This document shows positions 1 through 8,934 of a DNA stretch of 64,000 nucleotides, one piece after another (the stretch's first letter is position 1; every line of letters begins with the position of its first letter). Origin of the DNA: Kiritimatiellota bacterium B12222 (GTDB taxonomy: Bacteria; Verrucomicrobiota; Kiritimatiellia; SS1-B-03-39; UBA6053); NCBI GenBank assembly GCA_029719485.1, contig CP120722.1, positions 124,001 through 188,000 of the forward strand. The letters run 5' to 3'. The position numbers and the translations under genes are program-made. The notes under the pieces were generated by a model, which was not told where the DNA came from, did no database searches, and worked only from the letters and a program-made list of their open reading frames with translations.

Positions 1-1107
1 CGGGATATTCCTTGGTCCACCATCGACATGGACTTTATGAATTTAAATCAGGCCGCCCATGGTGATCGCGAATTTGGATATATCTGCACCCGCTTAGGCA
101 AACAGAGAGAAGTCGTGGTCGGACATTGGCAAGATGCCACTGTACAGGCCCGTATTTCATCGTGGATGCGGGTGGTCGCAGCCTGGCACGATCACCAAAA
201 CTTATTGGTGGCCCGCTTGGGGGATAACATGCGAAATGTGGCCGTGACCGAAGGGGATAAAACCGAAGCCCAAATTCGCTTTGGTTACACCGTGAATGGA
301 TATGGTATTGGCGATGTCGCAACCCATCTGGAAAACGTTTCCGATGCCGATGCAACAGCCTTGTGCGCGGTCTATGATGCCGAATATCAACTCTCAGAAA
401 ACTTACGCCCCACAGGAGAACGGCGGGCTGACTTAAAAACTGCGGCCAAAATCGAATTGGCCTTACGAGCCTTCCTCACAGAAACAGGTGCACATGCATT
501 TACCGACACCTTCGAAAACTTGCATGGTATTCCCCAACTACCCGGCCTGGCCGTACAACGCCTCATGGCCGACGGCTTTGGTTTTGGAGCCGAAGGTGAC
601 TGGAAACACGCGGCCCTGGTACGCGCCCTCAAAGTCATGGGATACGGCATCGGCGGAGGCACCTCCTTCATGGAAGATTACACCTACCATCTCCACCCTT
701 CCGGCGGGAAAGTCTTGGGTGCACACATGCTGGAAATTTGTCCCAGCATCGCCGCAAACAAACCCAGCTGCCAAATCCACCCCCTCGGCATCGGTGGCAA
801 AGAAGACCCTGTTCGTCTGGTATTCGATGCTCATCCCGGTGACGCCATCAATGCCACAGTGATAGACACTGGAGCAGGTTTCCGCCTCATCGTAAACCCC
901 GCAGTGGTCGAAGCACCCCCGGAAGAACTCCCCCATCTCCCCGTGGCCCGTGCCGTCTGGAAACCGCTTCCGAATCTTGAAATGGCCGCTGAATCGTGGA
1001 TCCAAGCTGGAGGAGCTCACCATACCGCATTCAGTTACGATGTGGATGCCGCCCAATTGAAAACCTTTGCCAACTTGGCAAAGGTGGAGTATCAACTCAT
1101 TCAATAA
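1..1107 (+). CDS. araA: L-arabinose isomerase, C-terminal part (5' end outside window)
   Basis: The frame is open from the first base, so the gene begins upstream; 368 residues are visible of about 500 usual for the family. The enzyme isomerises L-arabinose to L-ribulose in the cytoplasm. The order of blocks is as in Escherichia coli Ara[12 protein letters not shown] near the left edge, a GDNMR..AVT block, then AEGDWK and FMEDYTYH (the two catalytic glutamates), [10 protein letters not shown] and GGAHHT (the two metal-binding histidines). All four active-site residues are therefore present. The polysaccharide deacetylase follows after 59 bp on the same strand. Arabinose use fits a locus for arabinoxylan. 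Identification is secure; only the start is unknown. Confidence 0.96.
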   Translation, partial: RDIPWSTIDMDFMNLNQAAHGDREFGYICTRLGKQREVVVGHWQDATVQARISSWMRVVAAWHDHQNLLVARLGDNMRNVAVTEGDKTEAQIRFGYTVNGYGIGDVATHLENVSDADATALCAVYDAEYQLSENLRPTGERRADLKTAAKIELALRAFLTETGAHAFTDTFENLHGIPQLPGLAVQRLMADGFGFGAEGDWKHAALVRALKVMGYGIGGGTSFMEDYTYHLHPSGGKVLGAHMLEICPSIAANKPSCQIHPLGIGGKEDPVRLVFDAHPGDAINATVIDTGAGFRLIVNPAVVEAPPEELPHLPVARAVWKPLPNLEMAAESWIQAGGAHHTAFSYDVDAAQLKTFANLAKVEYQLIQ

Positions 1108-1166
1108 CCCAAGAAAGCTCCACCCCTCATCCACGCCATCGAGACCGAAAAACAGAGAGAAACATC

Positions 1167-1925
1167 ATGACATCACATACACCATTTACGTGGCCAGACG
1201 GACAACAATGCGCCGTCAGTTTAACCTATGATGACGCAATCCCGGTTCATTATGAACGTGTCGCCCCTCTGCTTACCGAGAAAGGATTAACGGCAACCTT
1301 CTACATTTGTGCTCATGGCGGCTTCACTTCAAATCCGGCTCCCTGGAAACAAGTAGCCGCTCAAGGTCACGAACTGGGCAATCACTCCCTCTTTCACCCC
1401 TGTCGCCGCGAGCCGGAAGAAAATTACAGCTGGCTCTCCCCCCATTACGATCTGTGCGACTACAGCTCTCAACGATGGACGGACGAAATGCGGGTGGCAA
1501 GCTGCCTGCTCAATCAACTGGATGGCGAAACAGACCGCACCTTTGGCAATACCTGTTGCCATACCTCCATCGGTCGCGGAAACAAAAAAAAGGATTTATC
1601 CGAACTAATCGATAATATGTTTGTCGCCGCTCGCGGTCCTTTGACCCATGAGATCGTCACCCCCCAAACCCTCTCCTTCCCTGCGCTGGGTCATTTCAGT
1701 GGAGATCGCAAAACCTTTGGAGAGATGCAACCCGATATCGAACGTGCCATCAACATGAAGGGATGGATGATCTTGATGTTTCACGGAGTGGGGGAAGGTA
1801 CCCACGGCCACTATATCGAAACCGAGGAACATACAAAATTACTGAATTATCTCGAAGAAAAGTCTAAAGACATTTGGACGGCGTCACTGGTCAAGGTTGC
1901 CAAACATTTGAAAAACAACCCCTAA
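1167..1925 (+). CDS. Polysaccharide deacetylase family protein (NodB homology, CE4-type)
   Basis: This is a 252-residue protein with the NodB fold. The first metal/catalytic motif is SLTYDDA near residues 17-23 (TFDDG in typical members), and the metal motif H-x3-H appears as GNHSLFHPC near residue 72. A late MFHGVG block matches the C-terminal motif. The reading frame extends upstream into araA, but the ATG at 1167 follows a GAGAGA stretch about 7 bp away and starts the conserved domain. There is no signal peptide, so it acts in the cytoplasm or is not exported by Sec. Such enzymes remove acetyl groups from sugar polymers or oligomers; next to araA a role on acetylated xylo-oligosaccharides is possible but inferred. 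Confidence 0.85.
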   Translation: MTSHTPFTWPDGQQCAVSLTYDDAIPVHYERVAPLLTEKGLTATFYICAHGGFTSNPAPWKQVAAQGHELGNHSLFHPCRREPEENYSWLSPHYDLCDYSSQRWTDEMRVASCLLNQLDGETDRTFGNTCCHTSIGRGNKKKDLSELIDNMFVAARGPLTHEIVTPQTLSFPALGHFSGDRKTFGEMQPDIERAINMKGWMILMFHGVGEGTHGHYIETEEHTKLLNYLEEKSKDIWTASLVKVAKHLKNNP

Positions 1926-1943
1926 ACACCCTAGCCCTTCCTC

Positions 1944-2909
1944 TTATTTAAGACTGAGGGTGTAGGGTCCTCCCCCTAAGTTATTCCGCGCTTTTGAATG
2001 CATCAGGATATTATAGCCCTCAAAGGCAGCCTTGCCGTTGTAAAACCAAATATACATGCTGCCCTCAGCTTCACTTTTAGGCGCTTCGATCTTTAAACTT
2101 TTTTTGCCCGGAATTTTCACCGTGAAGGCCTTCGCGCGATATTCATCCGTTTGTTTTTCGGAGTAGAGCACTTTCGATCCTTTTCCTTCACGCGGTTCGA
2201 CCAACACTTCATACCCTTCAAAAAACCGTTCCAATCCATCAAAAGGAATACCACTGGAAGAAAGCGCACCCACGTAGGATTCGGTTTCCATGTTGTAACT
2301 TAACAGTTTTGGAAAATTCATGGCCGTGCGAAAATCAAGTTGAGGAAGCCCTTCTGGAACCACACCCACCTCAAATTCATAACTCAACTCGGCTTTGTCA
2401 TTCAAATCCACGACAAATTTCAGGACCACACCATTGTCCATGAGTAAGCGCATGACCACGCTGTCGCGATTCTTTTCAATCTTTCCGTACAGCTCTTTGA
2501 CCCCCGTTTCGTGCCAATCATTGTTCGCCCGAATTTCAGCAAATCGAATGGAAACATCATAACTTTGCTGATTGAGCACCGTGCTCCCTTGTAGAAACTC
2601 AACCTGGAGCCACTGCGTCTTTGGAGACAGTGAAAAACGCAAATAGCGATTTTGATGTGTGAACACCGGAGCGTTAGCCATCGCTTCTGCCTGCGCTTTT
2701 CGCCCTTGCACCTGCGATTCGGTATCTAAAGCCGAAAGGGGTACACTCACATTCCGCCCATCGTCTCCACGCAAGGTGATGACTTGATTTTCCAAACTTA
2801 CAAAAGAGCCTTGAAACGTGTGACCATTCGTACTGCTCCAGGTTTGGAGCTCTTGACCAAAAAGTGGGTGAAGCAAGCAGAAACAAAGGAGGAGAATTGA
2901 TCTTTTCAT
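1944..2909 (-). CDS. Secreted protein with N-terminal SHD1-like domain
   Basis: This is a 321-residue protein. A hydrophobic signal peptide ends near ...LHPLFGQ. Residues about 22-70 resemble the SLA1 homology domain 1 found in many Planctomycetes and Verrucomicrobia secreted proteins: TW.S.NG..F.G.F, a strand pair, then VPLSALD. The rest (about 80-321) is beta-rich with no family I recognise. The in-frame GTG nine bases upstream is an alternative start, but the ATG at 2909 has AAAGGTG about 6 bp before it. It is convergent with the deacetylase, 18 bp apart. Function unknown. Confidence 0.75.
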   Translation of the reverse strand: MKRSILLLCFCLLHPLFGQELQTWSSTNGHTFQGSFVSLENQVITLRGDDGRNVSVPLSALDTESQVQGRKAQAEAMANAPVFTHQNRYLRFSLSPKTQWLQVEFLQGSTVLNQQSYDVSIRFAEIRANNDWHETGVKELYGKIEKNRDSVVMRLLMDNGVVLKFVVDLNDKAELSYEFEVGVVPEGLPQLDFRTAMNFPKLLSYNMETESYVGALSSSGIPFDGLERFFEGYEVLVEPREGKGSKVLYSEKQTDEYRAKAFTVKIPGKKSLKIEAPKSEAEGSMYIWFYNGKAAFEGYNILMHSKARNNLGGGPYTLSLK

Positions 2910-3129
2910 GTCTGACACCTTTCACTTTATTTGACGTAGATAAAAGAAAATAATGTTTTCATAAATCGAATTTTTAGAGAATAAACCTCTTTCCTTTACA
3001 CCAGCTTCCACGTTGACCTACCAAGCTAAACTCCGCCATCCAAATCAAGACATGACCGTTAGGACCAAAGGGATGAAATGAACAAACTTAAAGAGCCCCA
3101 ACACGCCAATCTACCCTCTCTTTTCTCTG

Positions 3130-4041
3130 TTATTTCTTTAGCTGTCCCGACATCCTAAAACTTCGGGGAGATTGCCCAACGGCTTGCCTAAATTGTCGCG
3201 AAAAGTAATTACTGTCATTAAATCCCACATCCATCGCAATCTCCGTAATGGTCATATCCGTTTTCAGCAAACGTTTCATCCCCTCCTGAATGCGCAAACG
3301 CAGGAGATATTCAATGGGGGATTGTCCCGTCGCTTTTTTAAATACACGCATGAAATTACTTCGGGACATATGTGCGATTTTTAGTAAATCAGCTAAGGTC
3401 CACTCCTTCGCATATTCATTCTCAAGCGAACCAATCACATTCCCCACCCGGAGTAATGCCTGCGCTTCTGTGGTTTCAGAGTGAATATAAAGACGGGAAA
3501 GAAACACAATCAGCTCAAGCAGTTTTGATAACAACGCCACCTCATAACCCGCCTGCTGCTCGAGGCTCTCTTTTTCCATCTCTTCAGCAATGCGCTCCAC
3601 CTGCGCCAGCGGGATGCGTTTCAAATGAAGCAGACTGATAAAACGGTGTTGACGTCGATAGGTAGGCTCTAAAAGAAACATGGCACAATATCCCGGCAAC
3701 CGCATTAACTCCTTTTCCGGCAATCCTATCGCGTCAGGATCGTACATAATGTTCACTAAATTCAACTTCTCGCGACTGTGAAAATAATGACGCTGACGCC
3801 CTTGCAACAAAAACACATCCCCTGCCGTCACCGGCGATTCTGTACCCTCAAGATTGTGAATCGCGGAACCGCTACTCACAATGGTCAATTCACAAAAATC
3901 ATGATAGTGTTCGATTTCAGTCAAATCATGAGGATGCGAAACCTTTTGTCCCATATCTGTCCGAACCCGACGAACCGCCAAGGGAAATCCTAACAATCCA
4001 AAGTAGTCTTTACCAGAGGCTAAATGTGAAGAAGGAGTCAT
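3130..4041 (-). CDS. AraC/XylS-family transcriptional regulator
   Basis: This is a 303-residue protein. The N-terminal cupin-like sensor domain (about 20-130) has the HYHDFCEL...G..H...G......GDVFL.......H pattern seen in RhaR/RhaS-type regulators. The C-terminal part (about 205-298) holds the two helix-turn-helix motifs, around ADLLKIAHMSRSNFMRVFK and ITEIAMDVGFNDSNYFSRQF. It diverges from xylA across a 104 bp gap, the usual arrangement for a pentose-responsive activator. It therefore probably controls xylAB in response to a sugar, perhaps xylose; the effector cannot be read from sequence. No strong Shine-Dalgarno precedes the ATG. Confidence 0.88.
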   Translation of the reverse strand: MTPSSHLASGKDYFGLLGFPLAVRRVRTDMGQKVSHPHDLTEIEHYHDFCELTIVSSGSAIHNLEGTESPVTAGDVFLLQGRQRHYFHSREKLNLVNIMYDPDAIGLPEKELMRLPGYCAMFLLEPTYRRQHRFISLLHLKRIPLAQVERIAEEMEKESLEQQAGYEVALLSKLLELIVFLSRLYIHSETTEAQALLRVGNVIGSLENEYAKEWTLADLLKIAHMSRSNFMRVFKKATGQSPIEYLLRLRIQEGMKRLLKTDMTITEIAMDVGFNDSNYFSRQFRQAVGQSPRSFRMSGQLKK

Positions 4042-4145
4042 GGGACGATCGTGCTATTCTTTGGGTATATATTCAAGGCATTTTACTCCCCAATCTGGGA
4101 TAGTTCTTCTTTACCCCACCTCTTTAACCCTTCGGGAGACTTCAC

Positions 4146-5474
4146 ATGAATATTGTAACTGGCGATAAAGAATACTTTAAAGGTATCGGCAAAATCCCTT
4201 TCGAGGGCAGAGAAAGCGATAATCCCTTAGCATTTAAATGGTACGACGAAACCACGATCGTGGCCGGCAAAAGCATGAAAGAGCATTTCCGTTTTGCCAT
4301 TGCCTACTGGCACACCTTTTGTGGTACGGGCGGAGATCCCTTTGGTCCCGGCACCAAAACCTTTGCCTGGAATGAAGGGGCTGATGCTGATAGTCGTGCC
4401 AAAAATAAAATGGATGCCGCCTTTGAATTCATCACCAAAATGGGCGCACCCTTTTATTGTTTTCACGATTTTGACTTGGTGGAAGAAGGGGATACTTTTG
4501 CAGAATCCACCCGTCGCTTAGAAGCCATCGTCAATTATGCAAAAGAGAAACAAACCTCATCGGGTGTAAAACTCCTCTGGGGAACCGCCAACCTTTTTAG
4601 CCATCCCAGATATATGAATGGTGCCAGCACCAATCCTGATTTTGGCACCATGGCTTACGCCGCCGCTCAACTGAAGAATGCCATCGATGCCACCATCGAA
4701 CTGGGCGGAGAGAACTACGTCTTTTGGGGAGGCCGCGAAGGATACATGAGCCTGCTCAACACCGACATGAAAAGAGAACTGGATCATCTCGGTGCTTTTT
4801 TAGGCATGGCGCGCGACTACGCACGTGCTCAGGGATTTAAAGGAAATTTCTTTATCGAACCCAAACCCGCCGAGCCGAGTAAACATCAATACGATTTCGA
4901 TAGCGCAACCGTCGTCGGCTTCCTCAATGCCCACGGATTACAAAATGACTTCAAACTCAATATCGAAGTAAATCATGCCACCCTCGCACAACACACCTTC
5001 CAACACGAATTACAAGTGGCGGCAGATGCAGGAATGCTGGGCAGTATCGATGCCAATCGTGGCGACGCTCAAAATGGCTGGGATACCGACCAGTTCCCCA
5101 ACAACATTCAAGAAACCGTTGAGGCTATGTTGGTCATTCTACAGGCCGGAGGCCTTCAAGGTGGCGGCGTCAATTTCGATGCAAAAACCCGTCGTAACTC
5201 TACTGACCTCGAAGATATTTTCATTGCCCATATTGCCGGCATGGACACCTTTGCTCGTGCCTTGGTCATCGCAGATAAGCTCCTCACCAAATCGCCTTAC
5301 TTGAAATTGCGTAGCGAACGCTATGCCTCTTTTGACAGCGGGAAAGGAGCAGAACTCGAAGCCGGTACCTTGAGCCTTCAAGAGTTAGCCGCCATCGGAG
5401 CCGACTTAGGCGAACCCCAGCAACTCAGCGGAAAACAGGAATTGTTTGAAGCCCTCATTAATCAATACATTTAA
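4146..5474 (+). CDS. xylA: Xylose isomerase
   Basis: This is a 442-residue class II xylose isomerase, full length. It converts D-xylose to D-xylulose in the cytoplasm. Family motifs include [14 protein letters not shown], the catalytic histidine block [22 protein letters not shown] with metal ligands, [16 protein letters not shown], and the metal-binding DANRGD plus [14 protein letters not shown] Shine-Dalgarno lies about 8 bp before the ATG. xylB follows after 42 bp, giving a xylAB operon divergent from the AraC-type regulator. Confidence 0.98.
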   Translation: MNIVTGDKEYFKGIGKIPFEGRESDNPLAFKWYDETTIVAGKSMKEHFRFAIAYWHTFCGTGGDPFGPGTKTFAWNEGADADSRAKNKMDAAFEFITKMGAPFYCFHDFDLVEEGDTFAESTRRLEAIVNYAKEKQTSSGVKLLWGTANLFSHPRYMNGASTNPDFGTMAYAAAQLKNAIDATIELGGENYVFWGGREGYMSLLNTDMKRELDHLGAFLGMARDYARAQGFKGNFFIEPKPAEPSKHQYDFDSATVVGFLNAHGLQNDFKLNIEVNHATLAQHTFQHELQVAADAGMLGSIDANRGDAQNGWDTDQFPNNIQETVEAMLVILQAGGLQGGGVNFDAKTRRNSTDLEDIFIAHIAGMDTFARALVIADKLLTKSPYLKLRSERYASFDSGKGAELEAGTLSLQELAAIGADLGEPQQLSGKQELFEALINQYI

Positions 5475-5516
5475 CCCCATGCACCCTTCCCACCTCCCGC
5501 AACCTGAGAGCATTCT

Positions 5517-7046
5517 ATGAAACTTAGTGGCAAAGAAGTCCTCGGTATTGACGCAGGAACCCAAGGGATTTCCGTCATCCTCTGGTGCCCCGACCACATG
5601 CAAGTGCTCGGCATTGGAGAGGCGGAATATGCAAAGGATTATATTTCAGGTCTCCCCGCAGGGAGATTGGAACAATACGCAACCTACTGGTCAGAGGCCT
5701 TGCCTTTGGCCATGCGTCGTTTACGGGAAAACATAGAGGCCCCCATCGAAACCGTTGCCGGCATTGGTGTCACCGGACATATGCATTGCATGGTACGCCG
5801 GAATGCCCAGGGTCAAAAACCTTGGGGATGCCACATGTGGAACGATCCACGTGGTTCTGAAGAAAGCCAAGAACTTTCAAAGTTGTTTGGCGAACAGATC
5901 CCCGCCCGATGGACCGTTTGTCACATGCTGTGGGCCATGCGGGATCCGCAGGGCGACTGGGATCAAGTCACCGGCGTAAATGTCACCTCCGGCTCTTTGG
6001 TTCATGATCTGACAAATGAATGGGTCATCGGGCCCGGGGATGCGTCGGGGATGTTTGGCAATTTGGACGCCTCCGGACAAATCGATCGTATTAAATTACA
6101 GAAGGTTGATGCGCTCTTAAAGCATCGTTACCGTCCGCTGGAGCAAGTAGTTCCCCGCGTAATCCCTGCAGGAGAAATCGCAGGTAGACTCACGCCGCAG
6201 GGAAGTGAATTATTAGGTGGACTACCCGTGGGCATTCCTGTGGCTGCACCCGAAGGGGATCAACAATCTGTGCTCATAGGAGCCGGTGTAGGTGAACTAG
6301 AACTCGCGCTCTCTGCCGGAACGTCCTTTGCAGGCAACCTTCCTTGCAGCACCAAAGTGATCGCAGAAAATGAAAGCGTGAATGTACTGTCCACTCCGGA
6401 TGCCAAAACCATGCTCATGGTTTGTGTTCGAAATGGTACCGTGGGCTTTGCAAATTATGTCAAAGGTCTCGCAGAATTGTCCCACGCAAGCTTTAACGAA
6501 ACCGCAGACCGATTAACCGAACTTGCCGCCGACATTCCCGTCGAAGCTTTCGGCACCACCTTGGTGGGATTTTTCCAAGGCGAAAACGTCGCAGAACGCC
6601 CCAACGCACGTGCTTCTTTACACGGAGCTGGGCTGGAAATCCTTTCCAACCCCGGCTTAATGGCCCGCTTGCTTTTGGAATCTCCCTGCATGATCATGCG
6701 CTACGGATTGGATCGGGTTGAACCCCAAGTAGGAAAAGTTCAACGTGTCGTGCTCTCAGGCGGTATTTTGAACTCGAAAGGAGGGTACGCGCCCCAATTA
6801 ATTGCAGACATTTTAGGAATACCCGTCCTCTCCCGCAAAGGGGATCAAGAAGGCACCGCCAAAGGGGCCGCCGTACTCGCCGCCTATATGGTCGCGAAAT
6901 CTGCCGACCCTGGCCTGTCCGATATGTCAGCCTTCGCAAAATCAACTTGTACCGGGGCTGAATCGACTTGGACGCCTGATCCCGAACGCCATGCCGCTTT
7001 TGAAAAACGGTATCAAGAATTCTTAAGCCTGCTCTCAACATGTTAA
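5517..7046 (+). CDS. xylB: Xylulokinase (FGGY family)
   Basis: This is a 509-residue FGGY carbohydrate kinase that phosphorylates D-xylulose to xylulose 5-phosphate, the entry to the pentose phosphate pathway. The N-terminal phosphate motif is LGIDAGTQGISVILW; GVTGHMHCMV and WNDPRG blocks follow as in xylulokinases, and the second actin-like domain has LSAGTSFAGN and a GGILNSKGG adenosine-binding block near residue 420. Its position directly behind xylA makes xylulose the most likely substrate. After the stop, a short CCCCT/AGGGG stem lies near 7063 but lacks a U-tract. Confidence 0.95.
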   Translation: MKLSGKEVLGIDAGTQGISVILWCPDHMQVLGIGEAEYAKDYISGLPAGRLEQYATYWSEALPLAMRRLRENIEAPIETVAGIGVTGHMHCMVRRNAQGQKPWGCHMWNDPRGSEESQELSKLFGEQIPARWTVCHMLWAMRDPQGDWDQVTGVNVTSGSLVHDLTNEWVIGPGDASGMFGNLDASGQIDRIKLQKVDALLKHRYRPLEQVVPRVIPAGEIAGRLTPQGSELLGGLPVGIPVAAPEGDQQSVLIGAGVGELELALSAGTSFAGNLPCSTKVIAENESVNVLSTPDAKTMLMVCVRNGTVGFANYVKGLAELSHASFNETADRLTELAADIPVEAFGTTLVGFFQGENVAERPNARASLHGAGLEILSNPGLMARLLLESPCMIMRYGLDRVEPQVGKVQRVVLSGGILNSKGGYAPQLIADILGIPVLSRKGDQEGTAKGAAVLAAYMVAKSADPGLSDMSAFAKSTCTGAESTWTPDPERHAAFEKRYQEFLSLLSTC

Positions 7047-7172
7047 GCCACACTATATCAAGAGGCCCCTCAAAGGGGAGAGTGCTTAAATACTGAATGA
7101 TACCAGCGAATACGGGGTACAAACACCTTTTCAACCCTCCTTTTATCAAAAAAAGATGAAAGAACGCCAACT

Positions 7173-7190
7173 TAGTTTACGTATAAACTA
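7173..7190. promoter_or_regulatory. Operator A1 (LacI-type palindrome)
   Basis: The sequence TAGTTTACGTATAAACTA carries the half-sites GTTTAC and ATAAAC around a 2 bp centre and matches the two stronger sites before the xylanase and the Verru_Chthon A-like gene, with one half-site mismatch. It lies about 46 bp before the start of the PEP-CTERM gene. It probably binds the LacI-family protein encoded at 8913-9953. Confidence 0.6.
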
Positions 7191-7235
7191 GTAAATATAT
7201 CGCCTATGCACCGAAACCTTCATACAGTAATAAGT

Positions 7236-8297
7236 ATGAAAAATATTAATGTAACTGCTAAATTAATCCTCTGCATTTTTTGTGGATGGGCATACTCAAC
7301 AGCCTTCGCTACCACCTCCTTGTGGGACGGTGATCCCTACAGCGGAAGTTGGTCGAACACAGGTGGTGGATCAAATTCTGATGGATTTGGTTGGGTTGAC
7401 CCCGCCAGTCCTGGAATTGGTGATGCAGTACCCAACGGTATTGATGATATTGCACAATGGAATAGTGCCTCATACTACGGTGGAGGAGGTAGTTTATTCT
7501 TGTCAACAACCGTAGGTACAGGCAACCCCTCAGCAGGTGGGGTATTAAATGTCACGCTTGGCCGCATGGAACTAAATACGTCTGGAGATAACAGAGGATT
7601 TACACTTTTATCACCATCTGCAGGAACTTCTACCCTTACTTTTGACGTTTCTTCTGGGAATGCAGCGGTTCATAATATCGCACAAACGAATAAGAAAAAT
7701 AATGGCGTGATCTTTGATGTAAATGTTCATCTGAACGACAGCTTAGATGTATATTTCAACATTACAGACTCAGAGGGTCCTCGTGATGCAATAACATTTA
7801 ATCAATTGGTTTCGGGAAGCGGAGCTATAAACAAATCCGGAATAGGCACAATGAAACTGACCGGCACTGCCGGTGTAAATACCTTCAGCGGCGGATTGAA
7901 CATCACCAATGGAGAAGTCATCGCCGAAAAAAGCGGTGCCCTCGGCACTGGAAATCTGATCATCCAACAGTCTTCCGACACCTCCACCGCCCAACTTTCC
8001 ATTATGGACGGGATCTCGGACTCCCTTTCTAGTAGCTCTACCATTTCCTTATTCAGCAACAGCGGAAATTTTGCCACTTTAAATCTCGGCAGTGGTGTCA
8101 ATCAATCCATCTCCGGATTGTTTTTTGACGGGGTTGCGCAAAACACCGGTTCATGGGGAGCAACCGGCAGTGGGGCTACTTTTGAAAACGATGATTGGTT
8201 CGTCGGAGAGGGTGTGGTCACCGTTATCCCTGAACCTTCCACCATGTTGCTACTAGGCATCGGCATGGGACTCATGGTCTGCTTTCGACGAAAGTAG
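7236..8297 (+). CDS. PEP-CTERM protein with autotransporter-type beta-strand repeat
   Basis: This is a 353-residue secreted protein. A signal peptide (about 1-25, ending STAFA) is followed by a Gly/Ser/Asn-rich beta region. A block around residues 195-245 (GSGAINKSGIGTMKLTG...NTFSGGLNITNGEV) matches the autotransporter-associated beta-strand repeat. The end is a canonical PEP-CTERM sorting tail: VIPEPST, a hydrophobic helix, then FRRK. Such tails are processed by an exosortase, none of which is in this window. An earlier in-frame ATG at 7206 would put 10 residues before the signal peptide, so 7236 is preferred. Operator A1 lies upstream, and its last 63 bp form part of the first 175 bp repeat unit. 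Confidence 0.85.
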   Translation: MKNINVTAKLILCIFCGWAYSTAFATTSLWDGDPYSGSWSNTGGGSNSDGFGWVDPASPGIGDAVPNGIDDIAQWNSASYYGGGGSLFLSTTVGTGNPSAGGVLNVTLGRMELNTSGDNRGFTLLSPSAGTSTLTFDVSSGNAAVHNIAQTNKKNNGVIFDVNVHLNDSLDVYFNITDSEGPRDAITFNQLVSGSGAINKSGIGTMKLTGTAGVNTFSGGLNITNGEVIAEKSGALGTGNLIIQQSSDTSTAQLSIMDGISDSLSSSSTISLFSNSGNFATLNLGSGVNQSISGLFFDGVAQNTGSWGATGSGATFENDDWFVGEGVVTVIPEPSTMLLLGIGMGLMVCFRRK

Positions 8298-8934
8298 CTG
8301 TCGGCGTTTACGCCACAGACCAGAACCACGGCCCTGAGTACATTCAGGGCCGTTTCACGTTGAGAACCGGGCCACAAACAGCACCTGCTACACTTCCGGC
8401 GTCGTCGCCCCGTCCATCATGTTGCTACCGGGCATCGGCATGGGACTCATGCTCTGCTTTCGACGAAAGTAGCTGTCGGCGTTTACGCCACAGACCAGAA
8501 CCACGGCCCTGAGTACATTCAGGGCCGTTTCACGTTGAGAACCGGGCCACAAACAGCACCTGCTACACTTCCGGCGTCGTCGCCCCGTCCATCATGTTGC
8601 TACCGGGCATCGGCATGGGACTCATGCTCTGCTTTCGACGAAAGTAGCTGTCGGCGTTTACGCCACAGACCAGAACCACGGCCCTGAGTACATTCAGGGC
8701 CGTTTCACGTTGAGAACCGGGCCACAAACAGCACCTGCTACACTTCCGGCGTCGTCGCCCCTTCCACCATGTAGCTACTAGGCATCGGCATGGGACTCAT
8801 GCTCTGCTTTCGACGAAAGTAGCTGTCGGCGTTTACGCCACAGACCAGAACCACGGCCCTGAGTACATTCAGGGCCGTTTCACGTTGAGAACCGGGCCAA
8901 AGACAGCACCTGCTACACTTCCGGCGTCGTCGCC
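8235..8934. repeat. Four tandem 175-bp repeats linking a PEP-CTERM gene end to a lacI gene end
   Basis: Four head-to-tail units start at 8235, 8410, 8585 and 8760, with a period of exactly 175 bp. Each holds the last part of the PEP-CTERM gene (hydrophobic helix, FRRK, stop), the intergenic hairpin, and the last 22 bp of the convergent lacI gene. The junction word CCTTCCACC occurs at 8235, 8760 and 8935; it is CCGTCCATC at 8410 and 8585. Unit 1 is the real end of the PEP-CTERM gene and unit 4 abuts the real lacI end. Units 2 and 3 are nearly identical to each other; unit 4 has a TAG inside the relic helix. Bases 8298-8912 hold no other gene. Confidence 0.95.
8328..8353. terminator. Hairpin terminator (first of four copies)
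   Basis: Perfect 10 bp stem ACGGCCCTGA / TCAGGGCCGT with loop GTACAT, 31 bp after the PEP-CTERM stop codon. The T-tract is short (TTT). Identical hairpins recur 175, 350 and 525 bp further on within the tandem array, so four lie between the two convergent genes; the symmetry would allow them to work for both strands. Confidence 0.65.

Noticed and set aside
538..1134. 198-codon minus-strand frame opposite araA
   Set aside because: It is antisense to a strongly conserved isomerase; open only because of the codon bias of the real gene.
7060..7085. Terminator after xylB
   Set aside because: There is only a 5 bp CCCCT/AGGGG stem and no U-tract.
8235..8934. Regular repeats that could look like a CRISPR array
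   Set aside because: The 175 bp units are contiguous, with no unique spacers, and consist of recognisable gene ends and a terminator; no cas gene is present.
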